Source: Gnetum montanum (taxonomy: Eukaryota; Streptophyta; Gnetopsida; Gnetales; Gnetaceae). From it: a stretch of DNA of 64,000 nucleotides. The stretch covers positions 194,718-258,717 of the forward strand of contig MNCI01004656.1 in assembly GCA_015680685.1 (NCBI GenBank), read 5' to 3'. Shown in pieces: positions 47,025 through 59,043 of this stretch. Numbering within the stretch: position 1 is the first letter of the stretch; the number at the start of each line of letters is the position of its first letter. A model generated the notes under the pieces. That model searched no databases. It was not told the DNA's origin and saw nothing but the letters and a program-made list of their open reading frames with translations. A program made the translations under genes and the position numbers.

Positions 47025-48258
47025 AAGTGGAGATCACAGTAGTAGTAGCAGTATAGGCATCGATAGAAATAGTTCTCGTAGCACCAAGAAACTTGGTGAA
47101 AAATGTAGCAGAGGGTTTCTATTGCAATGATGATTTTTGTAATGGGGTTTTGGCAATGAGGGTTTCTATAGAGGGGTTTTGGTAATGGTAGCTATACGAT
47201 AAGTAGGGAAAGGTAGTAGTAGGTGATCGATGATGGAAGTAGGTGAGCAATGGCGGAAATAGGACATGAAGATAATAGAATGGTAGCAGCCCTAGGGGTG
47301 GGAAACCAGTGCAATTCCATATAATGCCTTGGTGATCCTTGTATAGTTTGGCATCAACATCATGCTAGATTTCATTCTCTGTGAGGTCATGGTTGTTGAA
47401 GTACTTGACCATGATGATGTAGAACATGGCACCTACGAACTGGTTGACCTCAATGTTGAGGCATATGATGAGATGATTGATAGTGCATGTGTGCATTGTA
47501 GCAAAGAGGCATATGGATACTATGATTAGAATGTGGTGGAGGATTTCTTTCAACATGTAGCATCAGTGATGTTTGGTGGCAACAGGTGAGGGTGTGAGAG
47601 TGATGCACGGGAGCATGGGGTACAAAGGATGGTGGGGTGATGGCATGTGAGGGCTAGTAGGGTAGTAGCACATAAGGCGTGGACACTACACTTCCCATTG
47701 GTATGACCAAGTGTTTGTAAACATGTTCACCTTGCCAAGTGTTTGTCAAAATGTGTCTACCCTAAAAGTTCATTTTTTTGGGACTACGCTTTGTATAGAG
47801 TATAGTTGAAAGTTAGAAAAATTCATAGCCTAGGACTACACTCTCTAATGAGGTAATCTAGTGTTAGGAAATTTTTGTAGTTTTCCAAACTATACTCTTC
47901 ATTGAGGCAACCCAAAGTTAGAAAAAATTTTATGAGTCCTAGACTACGCTCTCTACTAAGGTAGTCCAAAGTTAGAAAAAATTTGCCAAAATTTTCTAAA
48001 CTATGCATAAGGTTAAACCTGTGAAATGTAATGTTAAGCCTATGCAAATGTGCTATACCCCAAAGAGTACCAGGCATGTCAAATAGATTGGTTGATGTCC
48101 TATAGCCATAAGACCCTAGAGGGCATTGCCAAAATCATGAATTTTTGTTAGTCTATGTTATATTATGCTAATTATGTTGATTTACTTTAATAATTTTATG
48201 CCAAAATTTGCATCTATGTATGTATACTAATGTTTTCTTTGTTTCTTAGTAGTTGTAG
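47025..48258 (-). other. T1 spacer, side next to the oppositely oriented gene
   Basis: Resumption of T1 beyond T2. Noncoding, with GTTAGAAAAA and ACTACACTCTCTA repeats (47780-48000) matching T2 36194-36400. The polypyrimidine and AG before 48259 form an acceptor for the first recognised exon of the plus-strand gene. Confidence 0.5.
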
Positions 48259-51200
48259 GGTGCTGCTAAAGCCTATCTTAGTTGTAGTAAAGCTCGTGGT
48301 CATCCTATGCTACATGAGAAAACCCATCTCCAACACACCTACACTAGATATGCAAGTGGGCCATCAAGAATTGTGGTTTTGACTAGGGGCTCATGAGTCC
48401 TTGGAATTGTTGTTACAGTAGTTTAGTGTGATCATGTGGTCACACTTGGTAGTGGAAGCTACTGGCACCATCATAGAGACATTGCTACTAGGGACATCTT
48501 GAGGTTCATCTCAGATTAGCCTATTGATAGCGATGATGGAGTAGGTGGTTCAAGCAAAGGTCCTAGGAGTGCTCAGTACCTATCTAGGATTTGAAACATG
48601 ATGGGATTTGGTTGCTACAAGAAAAGAAACATCCTTTTTGTTGCACTATGAGTGCGCATCATTTTCTATAATCAACCTAGAACTATATTTACTACATGGG
48701 AGGATAAGTGCTTATATGGCTTTCGCAGTGTTATCTTTGCTACTAGCTCATGTTCATTGCTAATGGTCCATGACTAATACTAGGTTTAAAGTTAACGAGG
48801 AGGGCCTACATGATGAGGTGAATGCTCTAGCCTTGACTCGCACTACCTTGGAGGTGTTCTCATCTAGCCCAAACATTCAGGTATTTGTGCTTGAGTAGGT
48901 GCAGCCTGATCTGGAGGTCTACCCCACTCGATACCTAAAGGCATATAAGTAGAGTAGGACTCATGGCTGGTTGGATGAGGAGTGGACCACCAATGAGCTT
49001 AACACTAAGGAGATACTTGCAGCACCACTTCTGTCTCACATCCCATTCGTGCCATGTATGCATATGTTGTTTTGACTTATGTGGTTTCTCATGCATGCCT
49101 ATTAGTTTTTCTTTCCATGATGCTAACATTTTTTTTCCTTTTTTTCAGTAGTGGTTTCCATAGGCAAGGTGATAGTGGTCATCATAGACCACACTATGGC
49201 CATCCTCATCATGAAGTATGGCAATGTGGAGGCTATGCAACACTGGTTGTACCAAAAAAGCCTTAGATGTGTTGATGGATTGGCTCACACGTGTAGGGTT
49301 AATGGACCTATTTTTGGCCCTTAGATTGAGTATTCCAGTGGCTAAAATGGTAATCATCATCAAATCCTTTATCAACAATGTATGGTAGTTTGTCACCTGT
49401 GTGCACAATGTGAGGGTAGTGCTTGACCTAAGTGAGGCCTTCTTTGCTAGCCTCTTTGGACTTTCTACTAATGGTTGGATGCTTTTCAATAAGGCTAGTA
49501 GGGAGGTGAACCATAGAGGAAAGATTAAGGACTAGTTGGAGGTCACCTGATCTCATAAGGAAATATTGATTAAGGATGTGCTTGTGCCTAAGATGCGAGA
49601 GCTCTACCCTCTATTCTACGCTCGTGCCTTTCTAAAGCTGCTCTCCCAAGGGAAGATCCTTGGAGTGGAAAAAGCATGAGTCATGAAGGAGATGCTACTA
49701 GAGGGTACAAGGTTCAACTAGGCTACATATATATCCACCTTCTTACATGCAGAGATCTCTAGGCTACGGTTCAACCTTTGGGCAAGGTCCCACGTCCACT
49801 TCACATTCCTTGTAGGATACCTACAAAGGTTTGCAGAGCTCTTGGTCATACAAGATGGTGGGAAATGGGTGGTGTAGGACCACAAGTATCTATCTAATCA
49901 ATGGATTAAGCACATGTTCATGACCACTCACTTATAGTACCCCCCAGAGGGTATCGATGAGTCATTATCTGTAACGAGTGAGGATCCTATGGGACAGTCA
50001 CATTACTCATGAGATAGTGTAGATAAGGGTCCTCCAGTTGGTAGTAGGGATGTGACTAGGATAGAAGGCTATGTTGCAGAGATGGTAGGACCATATAAGA
50101 TAGAGATAAAGAGTTCACATCCCACAGAGGAGGATGCCCCTAAGGTTGGAAGGCCAAGCAGCAAGAAGATCCATATTAAGCTTTAGAGCTTGCATGCGGA
50201 GGTTGTAGGTTAGTATTTGTAAATTTCTTAGATGCATTAATTTTATTTTTATGTATATTTATATTTCTATATATTTCTTTCATGCTATACTGTGAACTTG
50301 CTAATGATGTACATATGTATACTAATGTGCTATGTATGTGTGTTGATTGTAGAGATAGGAAAGAGGGCTACAAGAGCAATGATTGAGACCGAAGTAGAAG
50401 AAGTGTCTCCTCAGATTAAGGAAGAGGAGGTTCATGGGGATGATCTTCATGAGGTATCAAAGACCCTTTGATAGTTGGAGGAGGATAGGTTTATCCACCC
50501 CGATGGGGGTGATTTTGATAGCTTGTTTGATGGTGCAAAGCTATGTGACCCCCCTACACTCATGCTTGAGGGCCTACTAGGTAACTATTTGTATTGCCAT
50601 ATGTCCTTGTCTGTTTGCTCTAGAATCTTAGATATTTAATTGTATGCTAATTACATCATTATGTTACAGAATCATATGTTCCTACTAATGGTCCAAGATC
50701 TACCTATTGCATGGAGCCATGGGTAGACATGGCTGATAAATTCATCTTCATGGAAGGCATCGTTGAGGACATGGTGGACCACTTACAACAAGTGGATCTT
50801 GAGCTTGGCATGTGTATGATTTTTTTTATTTATGTGAATTTATCTCTTGAATGCTTAGTTCTTGGCTAATGTTGATTAATTATTACATGCCTACAAGTCC
50901 TAAGCTTCGATGGAATCTAAGTAAGGCGGCTAAGGTGGATGCCCTTCCTGATCTCCCTCTTGAAGTGGATCAAGTGTCTTATCATATGTATGAGATATTA
51001 AACAAGTTTGTGCTTTCCTATGTGAAGGTGTTGTGGGTCTACAGGTGCTTGAATGAGCACCTATAGAAACATATGCATGAGTTACAGAAGAGAGTAACTA
51101 GCTAGGATACAAAGATCCAAGATCTTCAATCTAGATATGACTTCTTGGTGGCTAGATCATATGGAGACAACACTTGGCATACCTTTGAGATAGAGTAGTC

Positions 51201-51895
51201 CTAACATTTGATAGCTCTTAGATGTAAAAATGAGGCCACATGGCAGTTGATTAAGCAAAGGCTATAGATGGACTTGCTTGGACAGAAGAACCAAGCTTGG
51301 AAGAATTATAGCACAAAGGTCTAGCAGTGGGAGAAAACATAGAAGAACCATAAGTACCAATATAAGCAAGAGCATGATGTGTACCTATGATGGTGCAAAG
51401 AGGATTCTACTGAGCACTACCACATTGAGATATTTCTTAAGGCAATCAATGGGAGGTAAGCATATGAGTTATTCATGCAACATATGATGGTGAGTGGATT
51501 TCTTGAGAGGCAGATCATCAGCCCTTCAAGAGAGGCTTCTTCTACTACCTTTTCAATAGAGGCACCCACATGGACTACTGTGAACAAAGGCAACATCCTT
51601 GTAGGGATTGAATTTGGCCAAGAGGACTGGACACAATGTTTTTAGGTTGAGAACCTCTAATGCTTAGAGGCTAACCTTGGAAAGTTACCTCTAGAGGTCA
51701 CCAATGTGGGACCCTTTTAGGTTAGTTTTTTATGCTTTTTATTTTATGTTTGGAGTTAGCTTTTATCATGTAGGTTTGCTTACTAATGGTGCCTATTTTC
51801 TATGGTTATGGCTACAAGGACTAGGAGATGTTGCGGGCCCTAGTGACATGATGGAGGAAGAGGAGCCTCCACCCCCACCTAGTGCCACTAGTTGA
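48259..51895 (+). pseudogene. Oppositely oriented multi-exon gene in T1
   Basis: Better preserved of the two copies. Introns: 49056-49148, about 50205-50354, 50581-50669, 50812-50897, 51721-51818, with clear GT starts and AG ends. Splicing joins HIPFVP to LVVSIG, EGLL- to ESYVPTNG, and LELG- to IPKLRWN, all in frame. Exon peptides: NEEGLHDEVNALALTRTTLE, YPTRYLKAYK, LIMKYGNVEAMQHWL, HPDGGDFDSLFDG, FMEGIVEDMVDHL, KVLWVYRCLNEHL, a coiled-coil-like stretch (51080-51450), and a tail with EEEEPPPPP before TGA at 51893. Broken by a few stops and frameshifts. A 5' exon upstream of 48259 is likely. Protein not recognised; probably a captured host gene, as introns survive because it lies antisense to element RNA. 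Confidence 0.8.
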
Positions 51896-52139
51896 GCATG
51901 ACCTAGATGTACCCCTGCTATTGGATATTTTGCTATTTTTTCTACATTTTGATGCATGATGTTGCTCATGCTATGTGCTATTATTCATATGACATATAAT
52001 GAATTTGTTTGCTATATGTAGTATGTAATGTGTGAACCTTTTTTTTATGATTATTTGTTATGTGCTTGTTACACTGATCATGTAATGGACTAATATGCTA
52101 GGTTAAGGCTATATAATGATAGTGTGACTAGGCCATTGA

Positions 52140-52452
52140 AATCCCCATGCTAGTTTAAGGCCATAGTAGAAGGGCTGATGCTAGTTTAAGGCCATTTCAG
52201 GCCACTACGGTGGTATTAACAATGATAGTTTAAGGCCATTCTAGGCCATAGGTGTTGCTAGTTTAAGGCCATTCTGGGCCATAGGTGTTGCTAGTTTAAG
52301 GTCATGGTAGGCTGCACATTGCTAATTTAAGGCCATGGTGGGCTAGAATGATGGAGATCAAGGGTAATAGCTTAAGGCCATTATGGGCTATAGGATTGCT
52401 AGTTTAAGGCCATGGTAGGCTATGTGTTACTAGTATCAGGCCATAGTGGGTA
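52140..52452 (-). repeat. Repeat array between the oppositely oriented gene and T1 protease
   Basis: About ten units of GCTAGTTTAAGGCCAT...GGGC type, with two nearly identical neighbours (52255-52280). Counterpart of 40612-40940. Confidence 0.85.
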
Positions 52453-52737
52453 GTTTCTATTGCTATCTCTTATTTTTGTAATTTTAGATTTTGTGATTTT
52501 TTTTTTTGCATTTCTATGTTTTTATTTCATGAAAGAAAATGCATTAAAGTAACAATGGTAGAAATGTAAACTAACCTATCGAATGCATAGGCAATATAGG
52601 TGGTAAGCTAAGTGATTAAACTAAATGCAAATAATATGCTATAGTACTAATGAAATGTAAATGGGAAGTAAGATGTAGGGTGTGGGGAAGCAAATAGCAA
52701 GGAGGCTTCTAGCGCACTTTTGGACTAAGGGGGTACC

Positions 52738-53760
52738 TTAGTTCCACAGTTACTTCCTAACCTAGTGTGGGATAGGAGGAATGTAGGGCCTAGAGGGCAC
52801 TATTTAGTAGTCTCTTCGACCTTTTCTCACTACATTGAAGGGAAATTCTACTCACAAGGTGTCCTCTTGAAGGTTAGTATCTTCTACCACCTCTTTGGAT
52901 GCATTGGCCTTATGTGTTTCGTCGTCTGCCTTAGGTGCATCATAAAGAAGTTCTACCTTTGATCCTTTTCCTATATGTATGTTGTTGATGGCTAGAGGGG
53001 CTACATTATCACTATGGATGATAACTTTACCATCTTCATATCAAAGGTAGATTTCCTAGTGGATTGGGGAGGAGACAACCCATAATTGGGCCTACCCAAT
53101 ATTAGGTTAAATCTCGACATCTCCTTGATAATGATGAATTTAGCAATGATGGAGAATCGTTCCCCTACTATGAAGACTGCTAACGATGACATGTGACCCA
53201 CTAAAGGAGTTCAGACATGTGGCTTATGTTGGCTTGATTTATCTGTGAGGCCTAGTTTGTTAACAATGGTGTATGGTATAATATTTTTTGTCATCCCATC
53301 TTCAACATGCATCCTTCGAATCTTGCATTGCCCGACTCATATGGTGATGAGCATGGACACTATTATGAAATCATCAACAAACATGAGAGATGTGGAGCTC
53401 AATTCCTATAAGGTAGGGAGAAGCATCACTACATTGATTAAGTTCTCATCTACAAGGATGTTCTTCATGACAGGAATGAAGGTCAACATCCACACCAATG
53501 TTTTAATGTGGGTAGATGAGATTGTAATTAGATCATATAGGCTCAATGTTGTGCTTGCTTGCTTAACCTCAGCTAATGCATCTACAAAGTCTTTTCCATT
53601 AGTTGCATTCTTAGTGGCTTTGACTTCTTCCATAAGTCCTAATAGATGGATTTCGTTAGGAGGCAACTTGGGCTTTGTTGTCTTGGCTTGTGCAGGGGAT
53701 TTAGTGCTTGTTTGTGAGCTGCTAGTTTTAGCCTCCTTAGTTATTTTGGCCATGGGAATC
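52738..53760 (-). pseudogene. Protease of T1
   Basis: Minus-strand 53001-53201 contains FNLILGRPNYGL, the conserved C-terminal protease block. Upstream, RMHVEDGMTKNIIPYTIVNK near 53290 marks the decayed active site (DG retained). The frame ends at TAA 52738-52740 after the same tail as in T2. The long plus-strand ORF 53245-53808 overlaps it and is a shadow. Confidence 0.65.
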
Positions 53761-53799
53761 ATAGACAAAGTGAATATCCTTGGCAGACCAAGAGATCTT

Positions 53800-56373
53800 T
53801 GCTCTTGATGTTGCCTAATCATTGTATTTTCAAGACACTTCTTGGGTCTTCTAGGTTGCACCTAGAAGGCCTATTAATGTTACCAGCAAGATTGGCTCTT
53901 AGATAGGAAGGGAACGATGCATTGGCCATCACTAGGCTTTGGGCAGGTGAGGAGTTAGCATGTTGTGGTACCCTAATGACAAAGGATGGCTAAACTATTG
54001 TTGCAACATGCTATGGAACCCTAATCATGAAGGGTGTTATAGGTTATTGAGTTGACACTCTAATAATGAAAGGGGGCCTTAAACCTATCAAGGCTAAGGG
54101 GACCCTTGCACTACCAGAGGGCACCTGAACCATGAATGGTTACCATGCTTGTTCTAAATCATCATTGAAACTAATAGTGTTTATGATGTAGTTGGCATCG
54201 TTTGCATTTAGAGGGTCATTGTAGACCCTCATAGATTGGTTTTGCTACCTAACTGAGCTTGTGACATTGAGCACCAGCTCACCCCTATCAATCCATCTTT
54301 GGAGATCATCTTGTATAACTAAATAGAAGTCTGTGCTATGATCAGACAGTTGGTGGTAATGGAAAAACTGGTCCAACCTAAAATTATTTGGGAAAAGGGG
54401 CTCATTTGGTGCCATTGAGGTGGGGATTCTAAGTAGTTTGTAGTGCCTATCATGCCTTTTATGATCATCCTTAGACATTTGGTTATATTGGATGTGCTTG
54501 GCTTTCAATAGTTGATGTAGTAGTTATAATGATTTCAGTGGAAATGGGGTGTATTTGGAGTAATCCTTGTGCTTGAAGCTAGACCTTTGGCCATCTTACG
54601 TTGTGGCTACTGCAAATGTCGGGGGATTACTAGCCTTGATAGTAGAGTTGGCAACTTTGTTGTTATCTAGGCCTTTGGGTAGTCTATACATGGGCCCCAA
54701 GTTTTTTGTTTTGACCCTTTTGGCCACAGTTGCCATGGTTGCACTTTGCTTCCCCTTATCCTAGTCTTTTTTGGCATGAAGGTTTTTATAGGCCATGTAG
54801 GCTGGGTCCTTACTAGCTTCAGCTGCATCTTGTATGCTTTGAGTTTAGGAAAAATCTTAGCTCAAGGACTGTAGGGCCAAGTAGTATAGTTTTGACTTGA
54901 TAAAGTTGTTAACTACATCTTTGAAGATGTCCATGAGGTGCTTCTTAGCTATTGGCTCTCGAATTTCATTTAATGAGGCACTCCAACATTGGATTAAATT
55001 TTGCATAGGATCTAGGTGGCCCTGGTTGACCTACATCAACTAGTCTAAGATCACTTTTGGCTTTAAGTTGTACTTGAAGTATGTCATGAACTAGCTTAAG
55101 AGGTCTTCTAGAGAGGAGATGGAGCCTCTAGGTAGTGTGCGATACCAGTCTAAGGCTTTGCTAGTTAATGACATGGAAAACACATGCATAATGGCATGTG
55201 GCCAAGTTTGTAGTAGCAAGCACTTGGACCTCAATGTCACCAGATGTGCATTGTAGTGCCCTTCACCATTGTACTTAGTGGATTAGGGTAGTGGAACCCT
55301 AGTTGGAAAAGTTAGTGGAAAGATAGTAGGACTTATCAGATCATCTTGGTAGAAGTCCACTACTTGAATTATTTCAAAGGAGGTAGCCTTAAGCCACTTC
55401 ACCTCTTCTGTCAAGGTTTGGATCAATTGGAATGCTTGATCCAAGTTTTGTGATGTTCCAGTAGGTTGTGCTAGTTATGCCATCCATTGTGCTGGTTCTG
55501 TGGTCCATGACCTAATTGTAGGTTATGGGACCATGCAAGGTGCTTGTTGCATTATCTATGTTATGGGCATAGTGATTGGGGAAATCCATGCATGTGTGGG
55601 TTGGGCCAATGCTGAGGATGCCAACAAAGGAGGTAGGACATAGGTTGCTTGAGTCATTTGAGGCTTGAACATGGACCTTGCATTACATATAGCTGGGTTA
55701 ACATGGTTGCTACTAGCAAGAATGGTAGAGTAGGTTGAGATGAAGCCACAAAGGGCAAGTGAAAAGAAGCTATTACATCATAATGCATGTATTACATCTA
55801 GTGAGTTACCACTACCGGTGTAGATCTGAGCCTAATGAAGTGGAAAGGTGATGCCAGTGTTATGACAATCTCTAGGAGGACAAGTGAACTAATCTTAGGA
55901 GCGGCTAGAGTAGGGATTGTTTGTTGGAAGATGGTGGAAAAAGGAGTCTCATGTTTGGAATGAGCTTCAAGCTCGTCCACTTCCTCCTATAAGTTTTCCT
56001 CATAGTCAGCCCCTACATCATGCTCACCTACTAGGATGAGCTAGGACAATAATCGATGATGGGAATTTATGAGTCAGATGATGTCAAATGAGGAAGAGAT
56101 ATACTCCCATCCATCGCTGTGGATTAGTTCAAAGTCTTATTTTGCCTCCATGTCAAGGTGCTCTATAGGTAATTTTACTTGGATCTTTACACATATGAAG
56201 TTATATTGCTCATTATTGAGCATGGCGTACTGTTGGTTTTGGTCACGTAGTGTAAGGAACTACCTTGGCTCAACCATTACAAGGCTTAGAGAGTTGTCAC
56301 TCCTAGTCTCTTGTTGGATAGGCATGATCTCAAGTGTGTTTGAAACTGATCTTGAAGGTTGATCTATATTCAT
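53800..56373 (-). pseudogene. gag of T1
   Basis: ATG at 56373 begins MNIDQPSRSVSNTLEIMP. An N-terminal block NNEQYNFICVKIQV matches T2. The capsid-like part near 55200-54900 is heavily interrupted. The second domain near 54508-54245 reads HIQYNQMSKDDHKRHDRHY, aligned with T2 HIQYKKMSKDACKCYDHYY. More decayed than T2 gag. Confidence 0.7.
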
Positions 56374-56771
56374 GGTTGCAAATCAAGTTGTAAATGGAAA
56401 TTGTAGAGGCTATTGGCTACATAATATAGTGGAACAAGCTAAACTAACTTTATTTGGTTGATACTACTGACTATGCTCTCCACTATGAAGAGCTAACTAT
56501 GCTGTCTATGTTGACTATGCTCTCCACTATGAAGAGCCAAGTATGCTCTTCACAACAAAAAGCTAACTATGTTGTCTATGCTAGAGATAACTATGGTCCA
56601 AATGAAGACAATGTGAACTTAGCAAAATAGTGGAAGTAAATGTGGTTTGAGGTTGTCACACAGGGTCCCAAGGGGACTGACTAAAGGGTCCAATCTACAC
56701 AAATGGATCAATGGACAACTACAGTGCAGAGAGCTCATGAAATAACCTTAGCAGAGATTAAAATAGGGGTT
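56374..56771 (-). other. T1 leader between primer site and gag
   Basis: About 400 bp of noncoding leader. Four close repeats of ACTATGCTCTCCAC and related words at 56460-56580, matching the palindromes of the LTR U3. Confidence 0.5.
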
Positions 56772-56790
56772 GGCCCTCTTTCTAGTACTA
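56772..56790 (-). promoter_or_regulatory. Primer binding site of T1
   Basis: Minus strand TAGTACTAGAAAGAGGGCC just after the LTR. Compared with T2 TTGGTGCTAGAAGAAGGGTC it has lost the TGG start by transitions. Same site, same spacing. Confidence 0.5.
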
Positions 56791-56796
56791 GGAAAA

Positions 56797-58287
56797 TATG
56801 GTGATTAAAAACATTGATAGTTGGAACACAAAGGGATCCATGAGTGCATAGTTTTAACCCTAAGTCCATGTGAGGGGTTGTTATAGGCAAATATAGGGCA
56901 CCTTGAATAGTCTTTTCAATTGAATAGGGACCTACTAAATGCAACTGGGGTGCTAGATGTAATAGGGGTGTAGCATGGTTAGTCGCGATGCTGATGCAAA
57001 ATGATGCTAAGTGTCAGGTGATGTCAATGGTATTAATGGTGTTAGCGTGAATGAGCATAGTCAAGGGATTTCAGCAAAAAATGATAGTATTAACATGCTG
57101 GGACCATCACCCAAGTGCGGTTATGTAATAATATGGTAGAAAATGGATGTAAAATGCTAGAAAATGCAAGTAAAATTCTAAAAATGCAAAGGATGGGAGA
57201 GAGAGAGTGAAATACCACCCTATTAGGGTTGAGCATACTTAACTCCAAAAGAGGTGAGAAGGTACGTGGTGTACAACAAGCAAAATGGACAATGTAGTCA
57301 TAGTCTCAAGAGTGTTTGGTTGCAAAGACAAATGATATGTTGTGGTGTCTATGCCTACTGGATCAATTGCCATGGTATGTAGTGGATTGTGGTGTTTGTG
57401 GTAATATCCAACTTTGCATCTCTTCGATTCACTAGGATGCCTAGGATTTTTGTCTACCCAAAATGCCAAAATACCAACTTTTCAAATTCCAAACCAAATT
57501 TTTTTACCAACCCTTGAAATTTTTCCAACCCTAGAAACATAGAGGGCTAAGGTATTTATAGTGCTAGGTTTTGTGTGAAATGTGGAGAGACTGCCACATG
57601 GAAAAGGGGATGGTTGGAACTATGCTATCACCCAACTACATTCTCCACTAAGGGTAGCAATGTTATGCTCTGTTGTTCTTAGTCAGACTTTGCAAAGCTA
57701 AGAGATTGTGACTACACTACTGACTACATGTTTGTGTGCTGAGAGAACTACAATGTAACTAAAAAAATGTAACTTTGGAGACTATGCTCTCCATGGGGAA
57801 AGAACATAGTTACAATTTGTGGACAAATAGGGCATACAACAAAAATGCATTTTGCTAACTACACTTGTTGGAGGTGAGTTAGACTTAAGCTGAGTTCCGG
57901 TGCTATCTTGTGGAGGTTGTTGGAGGTTGTTTTGGCTAAGTATGCTTAACTAAACTCTAGACTGGGGGAGAGTTTAGTCCTATAATTAGAAATTTTTTTG
58001 TAAAAAATGGCCCTGTGCTAACTAAGCTCTCCACAAGAGGTTGACTATACTCTCAACTAGGGGTGAGCATAGTTCCAACACTTATCAAAACTTATAGAAG
58101 CTGGCTTCTAGTTGACTATGCTCTGGGGTAGTGGATAGTGTAGTCTTGACACTTAGAAAACTTTTTTGATAACTATGCCTACATGTTAAATATGCTTAAC
58201 TATGCTTTGGGGAAATGAAGAGCGTAGTTACAACACTTAGAAAATTTTGCACTTAGGATGCTGAAGTCCAAATTTGATGGTTTTTCA
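56797..58287 (-). repeat. 5' LTR of T1
   Basis: About 1.49 kb, plus-strand TATGGTGATT to GTTTTTCA. Pairs with 12141-13578. TATA box at 57553-57560 on the minus strand. U3 (57600-58270) contains repeated GACTATGCTCT...GAGCATAGT palindromes. Confidence 0.85.
57553..57560 (-). promoter_or_regulatory. TATA box of the T1 5' LTR
   Basis: TATAAATA on the minus strand, in the same context as the T2 LTR boxes. Confidence 0.6.
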
Positions 58288-58292
58288 CTTGC
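58288..58292. repeat. Right target-site duplication of T1 (cttgc)
   Basis: Partner of 12136-12140 (cttgt). Confidence 0.7.
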
Positions 58293-58764
58293 CAATCTCT
58301 AATATGCAAATTTGGCTATGTTGACTACTAGACAACCATGGTCTGAATTGGAGAAACAAGTGGCTAGCTTGTACTTGTTGTATGAGGTAGAATTTAGGCA
58401 TCCCAAGGACACTAAGCAAATGCTTTCAATGGTAAATGTGGAACACAAGGTTCTTAAGGAAAAGTTCACTGACCAAAGATTAACTACCAAGAACTTAGAC
58501 AAGAGGATGAATAACTACCAAGAGCTACAAAATGCACTTAGAGTGTTTGATATCGAACACAAGCAATTCGCTAATTGGTTTGTCAATGTGAAGAAGTTGT
58601 TCATTGTAATGCATTGTCCATGGAATATGCCCATTCTATCCCACATTGGTGATGTTGCATGGACTGTGAATGATCCTTGGAGTAAGGAGGAGAAGATGAA
58701 GGCATTGTTGTATGCCTTTTGCCTTCCACTAGCCATAGCTACCTCAACCATGGTGTGCATCTGA
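58288..58764 (+). pseudogene. Third ORF of A2, C-terminal part
   Basis: The frame ending EYIDL at 12140 continues here as ANL*YANLAMLTTRQPWSELEKQ and is then open from 58312 to TGA at 58762-58764. It is charged and heptad-like (KVLKEKF, LDKRMNNYQELQNALRVF), so a coiled coil is likely, followed by a hydrophobic C-terminal third. With the left part the ORF is about 740 codons. Position after pol is that of env-like ORFs in Athila elements, but no membrane segment or signal peptide is evident. Confidence 0.65.
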
Positions 58765-59043
58765 AGCTAGAAATGATCGTTCAAAACCTCAAGAACCTCC
58801 ACTGCCTGGGACATTTTGATCTTAACCATCTTCATGCCATAAGAGGATGTGTTGTTCAATTTTTTTGGTCATGTTCTAGTGTTCAATTTTGTGTCATGAG
58901 CACCATAATTTTGTAATCAATGTTGATCTGTACACTCAGGAATTTACTTTTGTTTTGTTATGTCATGTGTCAATCAATAATCCCATAACTTTCCAATTTT
59001 GTAAAGAACTTAAGAATAAACCTTGCATTTAGCCATGGAGGTA

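Larger units (their letters stand above)
12141..58287 (-). mobile_element. T1: giant Tat/Ogre-like LTR retrotransposon
   Basis: The element is bounded by a matching LTR pair (12141-13578 and 56797-58287) and a near-perfect 5-bp duplication. It is interrupted by T2 (19557-47024); without it the element is about 18.7 kb. Minus-strand order is LTR, primer site, gag, protease, repeat array, oppositely oriented multi-exon gene, spacer, RT/RNase H/second RNase H/integrase, 32-bp repeat array, 3' region, LTR. Dual RNase H, large size and the PR-RT gap point to the Tat/Ogre branch of Ty3/gypsy. LTR divergence is roughly 18-20% in the part I aligned by hand. Confidence 0.85.

Noticed and set aside
19552-47029. 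Target-site duplication for T2
   Set aside because: aggca and aagtg agree at only two of five positions. T2 is supported by LTR pairing and spacer continuity instead.
53245-53808. 187-residue plus-strand ORF
   Set aside because: It overlaps the minus-strand gag/protease frame, whose motifs (FNLILGRP) are convincing; the plus-strand frame is a shadow.
58312-58764. Independent host gene
   Set aside because: Its frame is continuous with 10386-12140 once T1 is removed, and it is followed by the A2 3' region and LTR.
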